DNA from: Pontixanthobacter sp. CEM42
GTDB taxonomy: Bacteria > Pseudomonadota > Alphaproteobacteria > Sphingomonadales > Sphingomonadaceae
Length of the DNA: 64,000 bases
Assembly: GCF_017812015.1 (NCBI RefSeq)
Contig: NZ_JADQTN010000001.1
Coordinates: forward strand, 1,590,501 to 1,654,500
Direction of reading: 5' to 3'
Part shown: piece after piece, positions 9,833-19,959 of the stretch
Layout: each line of letters begins with the position of its first letter
Numbering within the stretch: the first letter of the stretch is position 1
Notes under the pieces: generated by a model
The model's database searches: none
Seen by the model: the letters and a program-made list of their open reading frames with translations, nothing else
Told to the model about the DNA's origin: nothing
Made by a program: the position numbers and the translations under genes

Positions 9833-11185
9833 GTGATTTATAAGAATTTTTCCAAGGTTTTTGGTGGACTTGCCGCGGCGACTCTCGCGCTCAGTCCAAT
9901 TGCGCTGCAAGCGCAGACTGTTGGCGGTTCGGGTACGGGATCGACTGGTGGCATCAATATTCCGGACAACATTTCCTTTTTACAAAATAATGACCCGAAC
10001 AACCGCACCGCAACCGCTGTCGTCAACGGCACCATCATTACAGGCACTGATATTGATCACCGAATGGCGATCATGTTCCCTACCGAGGGTGAGCCAGTGC
10101 CGAAGGAGCAGCGTGACTTTCAACGGGCCCAAGTCGTGCGTAACCTCATCGACGAAACCCTACAAATCCAGGCTGCTATCGCACAGGAAATGCCGGTCAC
10201 GGACGCTGAAGTGAATCAGCGTTATGCACAAGTCGCTTCACAGAATTTTGGTTCCGATCCGTCACAGATGGACACATATCTTCTCGGCTTAGGTTCGTCT
10301 CCTGCGTCGTTGAAACGTCAGATTCGCGGTGAAATCGCGTGGACTAATGTGGTCCGTCGCAACGTAACTCCATTCGTAAATGTTTCCGAAGAAGAAGTAC
10401 GCGAAGAGCTTGCCCGGCGTGAGGCTGAGAAAGGCACCGAAGAGTATCGGATCGGCGAAATCTATTTGAGCGCCACTCCGGAAACGCAGCAGGCCGCACT
10501 GGAAAACGCACAGCAAATCGTACAGCAGCTTGAGCAAGGCGGCAGCTTTGTTGCCTATGCGCGGCAGTTTTCCGAATCCTCAACCGCAGCGCTTGGCGGT
10601 GACCTTGGCTTCGTAAGGCTGAATACGCTGCCTACAGCTATGTCTGATACGGCACGCCAGATGCAGCCTGGCCAGTTGGTTGGTCCGTTCCAGATTCCGG
10701 GCGGCTATATGATCATGTATCTGATCGATAAGCGCCAAATCGGTATGGCTGATCCACGCGATGCCATGCTTAGCCTCAAACAAATTGCGATCAGTTTCCC
10801 GGCAGATGCAGATCAAGCGGAGGTGGATGCCCGCGTAGCGACATTCACCGAAGCGCTGCAAACGATGCGTGGCTGCGGTGATGCAGAGGCCGTTGCCTCG
10901 ACCATCGGCGCGGAAGTGGTCGCCAGCGATATTCGCGTTCGGGCTCTCCCCGAACAGATGCAGAGCGCAATGCTGTCCATGCAAATCGGCCAAACCACCG
11001 CCCCCTTCGGCTCGGCAACTGATGGTGTGCGCGTGCTGATGCTGTGCGGCCGTGACGATCCTGTGCAGGTTGGCGGTGCCGATTTCGACACTGTGATGCA
11101 GGAGAAAGAAAACGCACGGATCGAGAAACGCGCCCAACGTTATCTCCGCGATCTGCGCAACGACGCTTATATCGAGTACAATTGA
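9833..11185 (+). CDS. surA: Periplasmic peptidyl-prolyl isomerase / chaperone SurA
   Basis: SurA escorts outer-membrane proteins, LptD among them, through the periplasm. From a GTG at 9833 the 450-residue protein has a signal peptide (about 1-28, ending LQAQ), a SurA N-terminal chaperone domain (50-175) and a parvulin domain (about 205-310) with FSESSTAALGGDLGFV and GPFQIPGGYMIMYL. The second half ends in a short helical tail. Upstream in-frame starts at 9773 would put 20 basic residues before the signal. The TTG of pdxA overlaps its stop. Confidence 0.9.
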   Translation: MIYKNFSKVFGGLAAATLALSPIALQAQTVGGSGTGSTGGINIPDNISFLQNNDPNNRTATAVVNGTIITGTDIDHRMAIMFPTEGEPVPKEQRDFQRAQVVRNLIDETLQIQAAIAQEMPVTDAEVNQRYAQVASQNFGSDPSQMDTYLLGLGSSPASLKRQIRGEIAWTNVVRRNVTPFVNVSEEEVREELARREAEKGTEEYRIGEIYLSATPETQQAALENAQQIVQQLEQGGSFVAYARQFSESSTAALGGDLGFVRLNTLPTAMSDTARQMQPGQLVGPFQIPGGYMIMYLIDKRQIGMADPRDAMLSLKQIAISFPADADQAEVDARVATFTEALQTMRGCGDAEAVASTIGAEVVASDIRVRALPEQMQSAMLSMQIGQTTAPFGSATDGVRVLMLCGRDDPVQVGGADFDTVMQEKENARIEKRAQRYLRDLRNDAYIEYN

Positions 11186-12186
11186 GCGCTAAACAGCTTC
11201 CGCTCGCCATTTCGCTGGGCGATCCAGCGGGTATCGGGCCGGAGCTGATTGCACGTATCTGGCAAGAACGGCGCGATGTGCTGCGCGGCCAAGCGCCGTT
11301 TTTTGTGGTGGGCGGAGCGTCCGTGCTTGATCGGGCACTCGGCCAGCAGGCAACAACGATCATCAGCGATCCTACGGAGACCGCGGCAGCGTTCGGCGAT
11401 TATTTGCCTGTCCTTGGCGAGGAGACATGCGAGTATCGTCCGGCACAGCCTGATGATGAGGGCGCAGCATTGGCGTTGCACTCTTTGGCAGAGGCAACGC
11501 GGCACACATTGCTGGGCAAAGCGTCTGCAGTGGTTACCGCACCCGTTGCCAAAGCACAGCTTGCCAAGGTCGGGTTCGAATATCCGGGGCAGACGGAATT
11601 CCTCGCTGATGTATGCGGTCTCAAACCCGATGATGCAGTGATGATGTTAGCTGGCCCGAGCCTGAAAGCTGTCCCGCTGACAGTTCATGTGGCGTTGGCC
11701 GATGTTGTAAGGCTTCTCTCGCTAGAGCTGATCCAGCACAAAGCACGCATCACCGCCGCTGCGCTGCGCCGCGATTTCGGAATAGCCAGACCACGCATCG
11801 CAATTGCGGGCCTCAACCCCCACGCCAGTGAGGGCGGGAAGTTCGGCTGCGAAGAGCGTGAGATTATCGCGCCCGCTATCGAGGCTCTTCGCGAGGAAGG
11901 GATGGATGCCAGCGGCCCCCACCCCGCCGATGCATTGTTCTCGCCCCGCGCGCGCGACGGCTATGACGCAGCGCTGTGCATGTATCACGATCAAGCTCTG
12001 ATCCCGGTCAAGGCGCTCGATTTTGATCAGGGTGTGAATGTCACGCTTGGCTTGCCAATCATCCGTACTTCACCCGATCATGGCACAGCCTTTGATATCG
12101 CTGGCGAAAACATGGCCGATCCCGGCGCGATGGTCGCAGCGATCAGGATGGCCGGAGAATGTGCTGCGCGGCGGACCAATGGATAG
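11182..12186 (+). CDS. pdxA: 4-hydroxythreonine-4-phosphate dehydrogenase
   Basis: PdxA oxidises 4-phosphohydroxy-L-threonine with NAD in pyridoxal phosphate synthesis. At 334 residues it is full length. The three metal-binding histidines are visible in [17 protein letters not shown] and [13 protein letters not shown], and the start [13 protein letters not shown] is diagnostic. The TTG start overlaps the surA stop (TTGA), and the rsmA start lies inside its last codons, so all three are coupled. Confidence 0.95.
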   Translation: MSAKQLPLAISLGDPAGIGPELIARIWQERRDVLRGQAPFFVVGGASVLDRALGQQATTIISDPTETAAAFGDYLPVLGEETCEYRPAQPDDEGAALALHSLAEATRHTLLGKASAVVTAPVAKAQLAKVGFEYPGQTEFLADVCGLKPDDAVMMLAGPSLKAVPLTVHVALADVVRLLSLELIQHKARITAAALRRDFGIARPRIAIAGLNPHASEGGKFGCEEREIIAPAIEALREEGMDASGPHPADALFSPRARDGYDAALCMYHDQALIPVKALDFDQGVNVTLGLPIIRTSPDHGTAFDIAGENMADPGAMVAAIRMAGECAARRTNG

Positions 12187-13003
12187 TCTTCCTCCTTTGC
12201 GCGAAGTGATTGCACGCCACGGCCTCAGCGCGTCGAAAGCGCTTGGCCAGAATTTCCTGTTCGACGAACAATTGCTGGACCGAATTGCCGCAATTCCAGG
12301 TGATCTGGATGGAAAAGCCGTGCTGGAAATCGGCCCCGGTCCCGGTGGTTTGACACGCGCATTGCTGCGAGCTGGCGCGCGAGTGACAGCGGTCGAAATG
12401 GACGAACGCTGTCTGCCTGCGCTTGCCGAATTGGAGAATATTTTCCCAGGGCAGCTTTCTGTCGTTCACGGTGACGCCATGAAGCTCGATCATGCAGAAT
12501 TGATGGGCGAGCCATTCGCGGTCGTCGCCAATCTGCCTTACAATGTCGGCACAGCTCTGTTCGTAAACTGGCTCGGTGGCGAAAACTGGCCGCCGCAATG
12601 GAGCTCGCTAACGCTGATGTTCCAGCAAGAGGTGGCCAAACGGATCGTCGCAGCGCCGAGCGGGAGCGCATTCGGACGCCTCGCGATCCTCGCCCAATGG
12701 CGCAGCGTCGCCAAGCTGGCGATGAAAGTCCACCGCAGCGCTTTCACTCCGCCACCCAAAGTGATGAGCGCGATTGTTCATATTGAGCCAAAGGAAATGC
12801 CAGACGGTGTCTCCGCGAAAGTTCTGGAGCAGGTGACAGCGGCAGCCTTCGGCCAACGCCGCAAAATGCTGCGCCAGAGTTTGAAAAGCGTGCCCGGAGC
12901 GCTGGAGGCACTGGCTAGGTTGGAAATTGATGAAACGCGGCGCGCGGAGACGCTAAGCGTGAGCGAGTTTGTGAGTTTGGCGAGAACGCTCGCCAGCCTA
13001 TGA
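12179..13003 (+). CDS. rsmA: 16S rRNA (adenine1518-N6/adenine1519-N6)-dimethyltransferase
   Basis: RsmA (KsgA) dimethylates two adjacent adenines near the 3' end of 16S rRNA late in 30S maturation. The 274-residue protein shows [19 protein letters not shown] motif [17 protein letters not shown] and the catalytic NLPYNVGT, followed by the C-terminal helical domain with [14 protein letters not shown]. The ATG at 12179 overlaps pdxA by 8 bases. It ends the lptD-surA-pdxA-rsmA unit. Confidence 0.95.
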   Translation: MDSLPPLREVIARHGLSASKALGQNFLFDEQLLDRIAAIPGDLDGKAVLEIGPGPGGLTRALLRAGARVTAVEMDERCLPALAELENIFPGQLSVVHGDAMKLDHAELMGEPFAVVANLPYNVGTALFVNWLGGENWPPQWSSLTLMFQQEVAKRIVAAPSGSAFGRLAILAQWRSVAKLAMKVHRSAFTPPPKVMSAIVHIEPKEMPDGVSAKVLEQVTAAAFGQRRKMLRQSLKSVPGALEALARLEIDETRRAETLSVSEFVSLARTLASL

Positions 13004-13033
13004 AATTTCCAGAACGCCGTATAGTAAACTGGC

Positions 13034-13642
13034 ATGAACGAAAACAAAGTCAGAAGAGCCATCATTGATCGGGATGGCTTACCACAGAATTTTCCAACCC
13101 AATCACATCCGCCAGAGTTTTGGGAGCAATTAGGCCGCACGGTGGCGAGTTTCGGCTTTCTGGAAGAAACACTGGGCAAAGCGATATTCGCGTTCACAGC
13201 GACGCGGGAATATCGAGATGACGAGGTCGAAGAAGCTATTTTGGCTTGGTTACCTCAGCTTGAGCGAGCGCTGTCTGATCAACTTTGGAATCTTGCGGAG
13301 ACATTCAACAAGGTCACCAAAGACCATCAAGCAACTACCATTGCAAACGTCGCCGAACTTGTCGAAGACATAAAAGCGGCGACAGTGGTTCGAAATGTGC
13401 TCTGCCATGGGTCGTGGCAAAAAAAGCCCGATAAGAATGGTGCATCGGTTCCGCTTTTTGTGAATCGAAACACTGAGATTTTTCAAACGCCAATTGATGT
13501 AGCCTATTTGGCTCAGGTGCAACGCCATGTCGTTGAACTCGCATGCAGCGTGATAGACACTGTAACCCACATGGGTTGGCAGTTTCCCGGAAGCGGCGGG
13601 CCAGGCCAAGCTATCTGGAATAGGACTGCCAACGACGAATGA
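13034..13642 (+). CDS. Hypothetical helical protein with HEPN-like RNxxxH motif
   Basis: The 202-residue product matches no named family I know. It is mostly helical, with a FGFLEETLGKAIFAF helix near 40-54 and RNVLCHGSW at 120-128, where Arg120, Asn121 and His125 fit the Rx4-6H motif of HEPN RNases. Base composition is more AT-rich and codon use less biased than in rsmA and glcB on either side, suggesting recent acquisition. It stands alone, 30 bases past rsmA and converging on glcB, with no partner antitoxin or nucleotidyltransferase beside it. HEPN membership is inference from one motif. Confidence 0.7.
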   Translation: MNENKVRRAIIDRDGLPQNFPTQSHPPEFWEQLGRTVASFGFLEETLGKAIFAFTATREYRDDEVEEAILAWLPQLERALSDQLWNLAETFNKVTKDHQATTIANVAELVEDIKAATVVRNVLCHGSWQKKPDKNGASVPLFVNRNTEIFQTPIDVAYLAQVQRHVVELACSVIDTVTHMGWQFPGSGGPGQAIWNRTANDE

Positions 13643-13649
13643 GCGACGT

Positions 13650-15776
13650 TCAACTCGCCTTCTTCACCAACCGCCATTGATGCAGCAGCGGCTCGGTATA
13701 GCCGCTGGGTTGCTCAATGCCGTTGAACACGAGATCGCACGCTGCGGTGAAGGCAACACCATCCCAATTGCCTTCCATCGACTCGTAAGTCGGATCGCCA
13801 GCATTCTGTGCATCGACCTTGGCAGCCATGCGCTTGAGGCTGTCCATCACCTGATCCTGCGTACACACGCCGTGCAGCAGCCAATTGGCCATATGCTGCG
13901 ATGAAATACGAAGTGTCGCGCGGTCTTCCATCAGGCCGACATCGTTGATGTCCGGCACTTTGGAACAGCCCACACCCGCATCAATCCAGCGGACGACATA
14001 GCCGAGCAGACCCTGCGCGTTGTTATCGAGTTCCTCGCGTACTTCTTCCTCGGACCAATTCACACTATCGGCGAGCGGAATAGTCAGCAGCGGCTCAAGC
14101 CCCGGCACATCGCCAAGGCCCTTCTGAACCTCGAACACGTCTTTCTGGTGGTAATGTAGCGCGTGGAGCGTCGCAGCGGTCGGTGATGGAACCCAGGCGG
14201 TGTTTGCACCGGCATTCAAATGCCCGATCTTCTCGCGCATCATCTGGCCCATCAGGTCGGGCGCTGCCCACATGCCTTTGCCGATCTGCGCTTTGCCCGA
14301 AAGACCGTGACGCAGGCCGATCCCGACATTGCGAGCCTCGTAAGCCTTTAGCCAATCGCTGTTCTTCATCTCTGCCTTACGGACCATCGGTCCGACTTGC
14401 ATCGCCGTGTGAATTTCATCACCGGTCCGGTCGAGGAAGCCGGTGTTGATGAAAACGATCCGGTCTTTCACTGCTCTGATACACGCGCCCAGATTGGCGC
14501 TGGTACGGCGCTCCTCATCCATCACACCAACTTTAATTGTGTGCCGCTTGAGGCCGAGCAGATCCTCCACCGCATTGAACAGATCATTGGTAAAGCCGCA
14601 TTCCTCCGGCCCGTGCATTTTTGGCTTCACGATATAGATGCTGCCGTGTGCTGAGTTGCCGTACTCAGCCTTACCCTCGACATCGAAAGTGCTTATCGCG
14701 CTGGTGAACACCGCGTCCATGATACCTTCGGGGATTTCGCTACCATCGGGCAGGATAATCGCCGGATTGGTCATCAGATGCCCGACATTGCGGACAAACA
14801 TCAGACTGCGGCCCGATAGGCTTTGGGCGCTTCCATCAGGCGCGGTGTAGTCTTTGTTTGCAGTAAGCTTCCTTGTGAGCGTCCTGCCGCCCTTCTGGAA
14901 GCTCTCTTCCAAATCGCCACGGATCACGCCGAGCCAGTTAGTGTAAGCAAGCAACTTATCCTCGGCATCGACCGCTGCGACAGAATCTTCGCAATCGGCA
15001 ATCGCGGTTAGCGCGCTCTCGAGGACTATGTCAGCAATGTTCAATGGATCGCTGCTGCCGATCGGATGCTCGGCGTCAAACACGATCTCAATGTGCAACC
15101 CGTTGTTCTTGAATAACCTGCCACGCGCGGTCTGTCCGACATATTGATCATTGTCAGAAATCGGCACAAAGCATCCGGCATCATCGCTGAGGTCAGTCAG
15201 ATCAGCCCAGCTTCCAGACTTGAGTGGAATGGACTCATCGAGGAACTCGCGTCCCGCCGCGATAACCGCAGCGCCGCGTACTGGGCAGTAACCGGCCTGC
15301 TCTGCTTCGGGTGCTTCAGGTAGAGCGTCGGTACCGTAAAACCCGTCATACAGACTGCCCCAGCGCGCATTCGCCGCGTTCAGCAGGAAGCGCGCGTTCA
15401 GGATCGGTACCACCAATTGCGGGCCAGCCATTGTCGCGATTTCGGGATCGACGTTCTGCGTCCCGATGGTGAAATCGCCCGGTTCGGGGACAAGGTATCC
15501 AATATCTTCCAGAAAATGCTGATACTCGGCCTGATTATGCGGTTGCCCTCCTCTTTGACCACGCCGCTGCCGATGCCAAGAATCGATCTCGATCTGGAGC
15601 AATTCGCGCTTGGCCAAAAGCTGGCGATTACGCGGCGCAAAAGTGGCGAGTAGATCAGCAAAGCCGTTCCAGAACGCGTCCACATCGCGGCCCAGTGGAG
15701 TCAGGACTTCGGTCTCAAGAAATTCGGCCAGCTTGCTGTCAATAGTCAGCCCTGCACGGATCGCGGTATCGCTCAT
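13650..15776 (-). CDS. glcB: Malate synthase G
   Basis: GlcB condenses glyoxylate with acetyl-CoA to malate, in the glyoxylate cycle or in glycolate use. At 708 residues it has the length of the monomeric G form rather than the shorter A form. Recognisable parts are the N-terminal clasp, TNWLGVIRGDLEESF, GRSLMFVRNVGHLMTNPAI, the metal/substrate region VGVMDEERRTSANL with FINTGFLDRTGDE, and KAQIGKGMWAAPDLM. A GAGGA ribosome site precedes the ATG at 15776. No isocitrate lyase gene is in the window. Confidence 0.96.
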   Translation of the reverse strand: MSDTAIRAGLTIDSKLAEFLETEVLTPLGRDVDAFWNGFADLLATFAPRNRQLLAKRELLQIEIDSWHRQRRGQRGGQPHNQAEYQHFLEDIGYLVPEPGDFTIGTQNVDPEIATMAGPQLVVPILNARFLLNAANARWGSLYDGFYGTDALPEAPEAEQAGYCPVRGAAVIAAGREFLDESIPLKSGSWADLTDLSDDAGCFVPISDNDQYVGQTARGRLFKNNGLHIEIVFDAEHPIGSSDPLNIADIVLESALTAIADCEDSVAAVDAEDKLLAYTNWLGVIRGDLEESFQKGGRTLTRKLTANKDYTAPDGSAQSLSGRSLMFVRNVGHLMTNPAIILPDGSEIPEGIMDAVFTSAISTFDVEGKAEYGNSAHGSIYIVKPKMHGPEECGFTNDLFNAVEDLLGLKRHTIKVGVMDEERRTSANLGACIRAVKDRIVFINTGFLDRTGDEIHTAMQVGPMVRKAEMKNSDWLKAYEARNVGIGLRHGLSGKAQIGKGMWAAPDLMGQMMREKIGHLNAGANTAWVPSPTAATLHALHYHQKDVFEVQKGLGDVPGLEPLLTIPLADSVNWSEEEVREELDNNAQGLLGYVVRWIDAGVGCSKVPDINDVGLMEDRATLRISSQHMANWLLHGVCTQDQVMDSLKRMAAKVDAQNAGDPTYESMEGNWDGVAFTAACDLVFNGIEQPSGYTEPLLHQWRLVKKAS

Positions 15777-15949
15777 AGTTCCTCACACAAATCGGCGCGC
15801 GGCGATGGGCCGGACGCATAGTTCAATCAGATTGGTCTGGGGAGGACGAGGGCGATATGGCTGCGCTGGCGGTGAATTGCAACGGCTTTCGGAAGAGTTG
15901 CGAACAGCGGGGTTGGAAGCCGCTTCGCGCCAAGCTAGAGCGGTTTCAG

Positions 15950-17161
15950 ATGAAACAACTTGATGCCCAATCCGAAGCGCTCATTGCCCCCATCGATCAG
16001 GACGCGATGCTGGCCGATGCGCAGGCGTGGAGTGCGATCAATACCGGCACCGCAAACCTTGATGGACTAGCGAAACAGGCAGGTGTTTTGGCCGACGCAT
16101 TTGCGGCGCTACCAGGCGATGTAGAACTGGTTGATCCAACGCCTGTGTCAGCGATTGCGGCGGATGGCAGCGAATTCGAAAAACCGCATGGTCAGCATCT
16201 GATTGCCCGCATTCGTCCCGATGCCGAGCGCCGTCTGTTGTTTACCGGCCATATGGATACAGTCTTCCCCAAGGATCACAGCTTTCAGGAACAGACTTGG
16301 CTCGATGATGACACACTGAATGGCCCCGGCCTCGCCGACATGAAGGGCGGGATTGCGGTGTTCCTGCATGCTCTCAAAGCGTTTGAGCGATCCGATGTCG
16401 CAGACCAGATCGGCTATGATGTGCTGCTCAATTCGGATGAGGAAACGGGATCACTCGCATCGGCCCCTCTGATCGAGCAGATGGCACAGGGCAAATATGC
16501 GGCGCTGACCTATGAACCCTCCGCGCTTCCCGACGGAACACTGGCCCATGCTCGCGGTGGCAGCGGCAATTACTCGCTAACGATTACCGGCAAGTCCGCC
16601 CATGCTGGCCGCAATCCGCAGGATGGCCGCAATGCGATCGTCGCGGCGGCGGCAATCGTGCTGGGTCTCAAGGAGTTGCAGACCGAAGACTGCCCGATCA
16701 ACCCCGCTAAGATTGAAGGCGGCGCGGCCAATAATGTAGTGCCCGATCACGCGGTGCTACGGTTCAACATTCGTCCGAAAAGCCCCGACGCAGCAGCAGC
16801 CTTTGAAGCGGCTTTGGCAAGCCTCATCGGCGAGACGCAGCAGGCGCATGAAGTCACCATCCACCAACATGGCGGCATTTCGCGCCCTCCCAAGCCGGTA
16901 GACCGTAAGGCTCAGCGCCTGTTCGATCTCGTTCGCGATTGCGGTGCCTCGCTCGGCCAAACCATCGGGTGGCAATCAACCGGCGGCGTATGCGACGGCA
17001 ACAATATCGCTGATTGCGGGGTGCCCGTGGTCGATACGATGGGCGTTCGAGGCGGGGCTATCCACTCGCCCGACGAGTTTATGATCGTTTCCTCTTTGCG
17101 CGAGCGTGCGGCATTGTCAGCGCTCGTGATCCATCGCCTTGCTTCGGGAGAAGAACTTTGA
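15950..17161 (+). CDS. M20 family metallohydrolase in the arginine succinyltransferase operon
   Basis: The 403-residue protein is an M20 di-zinc hydrolase of the carboxypeptidase G2 / DapE type. All expected ligands are present: His101 in TGHMDTV, Asp130 in LADMKGG, Glu164-Glu165 in SDEETGS, Glu189 in YEPSA, and a late His in IHSPDEF. The dimerisation lid carries GKSAHAGRNPQDGRNA. It overlaps astA by four bases, so succinylated amino acids from that pathway are the likely substrates; a desuccinylase role replacing AstE is inference. ATG 15950 gives the family N terminus; an ATG at 15857 has a better ribosome site but adds 31 residues that do not resemble the family. Confidence 0.85.
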   Translation: MKQLDAQSEALIAPIDQDAMLADAQAWSAINTGTANLDGLAKQAGVLADAFAALPGDVELVDPTPVSAIAADGSEFEKPHGQHLIARIRPDAERRLLFTGHMDTVFPKDHSFQEQTWLDDDTLNGPGLADMKGGIAVFLHALKAFERSDVADQIGYDVLLNSDEETGSLASAPLIEQMAQGKYAALTYEPSALPDGTLAHARGGSGNYSLTITGKSAHAGRNPQDGRNAIVAAAAIVLGLKELQTEDCPINPAKIEGGAANNVVPDHAVLRFNIRPKSPDAAAAFEAALASLIGETQQAHEVTIHQHGGISRPPKPVDRKAQRLFDLVRDCGASLGQTIGWQSTGGVCDGNNIADCGVPVVDTMGVRGGAIHSPDEFMIVSSLRERAALSALVIHRLASGEEL

Positions 17162-18174
17162 GTTTCCGCCTGCGCGCCGCGCATTCTGACGACCTCGAAC
17201 CGCTATATGAAATGGCCAAGCTTACCGGCGGGGGGTTCACCAATCTTCCGCCTGATCGCGATGCATTGGGCTCCAAACTGCAGCGCGCCGCCGATGCCTT
17301 TGGCCGCGATGATGAGAAGCTCGGCGATGACCAATTCGTCCTCGTGCTGGAGAATACCGAAACCGGTGATGTGCGCGGCACGTGCCAGCTCTTCACGCAG
17401 GTCGGGCAGCAATGGCCGTTCTATTCCTACCGGCTCAACACCCTAACCCAATATTCGAAAGAGCTCGACCGGACAGTCCGCGCCGAAATGCTCAGCCTTG
17501 TGACCGATCTGGAAGGGTCGAGCGAAGTCGGCGGTCTGTTCTTGCATCCCAATGAGCGTGCCGGAGGCCTCGGCCTACTGCTCGCGCGGAGCCGCTATCT
17601 GTTTATCGCAATGCACCGTGCACGCTTTGCCGAGCGGATATTGGCCGAATTGCGCGGCATCATCGACGATCGCGGCGGATCGCCTTTTTGGGACAATGTC
17701 GCGGGCCGGTTCTTCGGCATGAGCTTTCAGGAAGCCGACTATTTCAACTCGATCAATGGCAACCAGTTCATTGCCGATTTGATGCCCAAGCATCCCGTCT
17801 ATGTCGAAATGCTGTCGGACGAAGCACGCAAAGTCATTGGCATGCCGCACCCGACCGGGCGCGCCGCGATGCGTATGCTCGAAAATGAAGGCTTCGCTGC
17901 TGAGGGCTATGTCGATATTTTCGATGGCGGGCCCAGCATGACCGCACGTACCGATACCGTAAAAAGCATTGCCGGGTCGGTTAAGGCCGAGTTGGCGACA
18001 ACCGACTTGGAAGAAGGTGAGAAGGCGCTTGTCGCGACAGGCCGCCTGACAGAGTTCCGTTCCGCATACGGGCTGCGGGAATTGGGTGATGACGGTTCCA
18101 TCACCATTGATAGCGCATGCGCAGAAGCGCTGAATGTGAAGGCCGGTGATACAGTCTGGAGCGTCGCCAAGTGA
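17158..18174 (+). CDS. astA: Arginine N-succinyltransferase
   Basis: AstA transfers succinyl from succinyl-CoA to the alpha-amino group of arginine, the first step of the AST route of arginine breakdown. The 338 residues equal the family length, with LRAAHSDDLEPLYEMAKLTG at the start, a GNAT-like core containing EVGGLFLHPNERAGGLG, and PFWDNVAGRFFGMSFQEAD. The TTG start is four bases inside the stop of the hydrolase and its own stop overlaps astB, so the three form a tight operon. Confidence 0.94.
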   Translation: MSFRLRAAHSDDLEPLYEMAKLTGGGFTNLPPDRDALGSKLQRAADAFGRDDEKLGDDQFVLVLENTETGDVRGTCQLFTQVGQQWPFYSYRLNTLTQYSKELDRTVRAEMLSLVTDLEGSSEVGGLFLHPNERAGGLGLLLARSRYLFIAMHRARFAERILAELRGIIDDRGGSPFWDNVAGRFFGMSFQEADYFNSINGNQFIADLMPKHPVYVEMLSDEARKVIGMPHPTGRAAMRMLENEGFAAEGYVDIFDGGPSMTARTDTVKSIAGSVKAELATTDLEEGEKALVATGRLTEFRSAYGLRELGDDGSITIDSACAEALNVKAGDTVWSVAK

Positions 18175-19418
18175 GCGTAGTCGAGATCAACTTCGATGGG
18201 CTCGTCGGCCCCTCGCATAATTACGCAGGCCTTAGCTTGGGCAATCTCGCCGCTACAAAAAGCGCGGGCAGCACATCCTATCCCCGCGCCGCGGCGCTGC
18301 AGGGCTTGGAAAAGATGCAGGCGAACCGCGCGCTTGGCCTGACACAAGGATTTCTGCTGCCTTTGCCCCGCCCCAACGGCAAATTCCTTTCCGCAATCGG
18401 AGCTGACAAGACCACCGATCGCGCGCTGATCGCCGCTGCATGGTCTGCCAGCTCTATGTGGACAGCCAATGCTGCGACGGTGAGCCCTGCTGCCGATACC
18501 GCAGACAGCAAATGCCATCTGACGCCTGCAAACCTCGTGACAATGCCGCATCGCGGACAGGAATGGCAGGACACCGCCGCACAACTCAGGATCGCATTCG
18601 GCAATGGTGACCACTTCGCTATGCACGATGCCGTTCCCGCCAGTTTCGGCGATGAAGGCGCTGCCAATCATATGCGGTTCTGCACTGGCCACGGAGAGCC
18701 GGGTGTTGAGGCATTTGTCTATGGCAAAACTGGTGGCAAGTTCCCTGCTCGCCAACATGAGCAAGCCAGCCGCGCTGTCGCCCGTCTGCATGGACTGAGC
18801 GAAGAGCGCACCATCTTCATCGAACAAAACCCCGAAGCAATTGCAGCGGGTGCCTTCCACAATGATGTGGTCGCCGTCGCCAATGAGCGCGTGCTGTTTA
18901 CGCACAGCGAAGCCTTTGCCGACCAGCACGGCGCTTATGATGCAATCCGTGCCAAATTCCCCGAATTAGAAGTCGTCGAAGTCTCAGCATGCGCCGTCAG
19001 CCTTGGCGAAGCGATCAAAACCTATCTGTTCAATTCGCAGCTGCTGACACTGCCCGATGGCGGGATGGAGCTGATCTCGCCCCTCGAAGCCAAAACCGAG
19101 GCGGTTCATCGCTGGGCCAAGGACGCCATCGGCGGCAACCAACCGATCCGCGCGATCCGCTTTGTCGATGTGCGGCAAAGCATGGCCAATGGCGGCGGCC
19201 CCGCTTGCCTGCGCCTGCGTGTGGTTGCTGACCCCGCGACAGTCGATCCGCGCTTCCTGCTGGATGACGCCACGGCTGAGACAATCGGCAATGTGGTCAG
19301 CGAATATTGGCCCGAGACGATCAACACCGATCAGGTCGGTGATGAAGCGCTGGCAAAACGTGTCATTGCAGCACGGCACAAACTCTTGGAAGCATTGGGG
19401 CTTTCAGAACTAAGTTAA
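18171..19418 (+). CDS. astB: N-succinylarginine dihydrolase
   Basis: AstB hydrolyses N2-succinylarginine to N2-succinylornithine, ammonia and CO2. The 415-residue protein is a pentein-fold enzyme: EINFDGLVGPSHNYAGLS opens it, FHNDVVAVAN holds the catalytic histidine region, and the nucleophilic Cys346 is in NGGGPACLRLRVV. The GTG start overlaps the astA stop. AstC and AstD are not in the window, so the middle steps must be supplied elsewhere. Confidence 0.95.
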   Translation: MSVVEINFDGLVGPSHNYAGLSLGNLAATKSAGSTSYPRAAALQGLEKMQANRALGLTQGFLLPLPRPNGKFLSAIGADKTTDRALIAAAWSASSMWTANAATVSPAADTADSKCHLTPANLVTMPHRGQEWQDTAAQLRIAFGNGDHFAMHDAVPASFGDEGAANHMRFCTGHGEPGVEAFVYGKTGGKFPARQHEQASRAVARLHGLSEERTIFIEQNPEAIAAGAFHNDVVAVANERVLFTHSEAFADQHGAYDAIRAKFPELEVVEVSACAVSLGEAIKTYLFNSQLLTLPDGGMELISPLEAKTEAVHRWAKDAIGGNQPIRAIRFVDVRQSMANGGGPACLRLRVVADPATVDPRFLLDDATAETIGNVVSEYWPETINTDQVGDEALAKRVIAARHKLLEALGLSELS

Positions 19419-19552
19419 TGCTCTGGACGAACTGTCGGCATTCGTTACACTTGCAATCCTGTTAACCACCAAAGCGCGCAGAAACCGGCCACTGGCATGA
19501 AATTTGCGACCTAAGAAGTTAACGCGGATACGATAATCGCAGGGATGAGCGC

Positions 19553-19810
19553 ATGTTGAGAAAAATAGGCAAACTGTTTGTCATCAAGACAAAGTGGGAA
19601 GCCTATATCATCATCTACGCGCTGGCGCTGGGCTGCACGGCGCGCGGATCACAATATCTGATCGAATATCCCGGCTGGTTCGGGAAACTGATGTTTCTGG
19701 CGACGACCGGCGCAGTGTTTCTGGCGGGTGCAAAGATATTTGATGCGCTAGCTTATGAGCGGAAAGCGCGTGAGGCTGAGGCTGCACAGACGTCTTCACA
19801 CAAGACCTGA
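19553..19810 (+). CDS. Small membrane protein of unknown function
   Basis: The 85-residue protein has a basic N terminus, two hydrophobic segments (about 18-38 and 45-62) with the short turn YPGWFG between them, and a charged alanine/glutamate tail. I recognise the type (KLFVIKTKWEAYIIIYALALG) from sphingomonad genomes but know of no function. There is a GGGATGAG-like ribosome site before the ATG. A 134-base gap separates it from astB, so it is probably a separate unit. Confidence 0.75.
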   Translation: MLRKIGKLFVIKTKWEAYIIIYALALGCTARGSQYLIEYPGWFGKLMFLATTGAVFLAGAKIFDALAYERKAREAEAAQTSSHKT

Positions 19811-19959
19811 TTCCCATGTCCAGCTTCGTTTCAGACTTGGCTTAGACGGAGTCGAGAATGGTAAGGTGCGTGAACCGGAACGCAGCGACCATTCAAGGTC
19901 GTGAGTACCGGAAGCGCAGCGCATTGCCATTCGCAGGCCGGTATAAGCCGAGTATGGAA

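Noticed and set aside
15857-15949. Longer N terminus for the M20 hydrolase
   Set aside because: Despite a good ribosome site the 31 extra residues do not resemble the family, which starts near the ATG at 15950.
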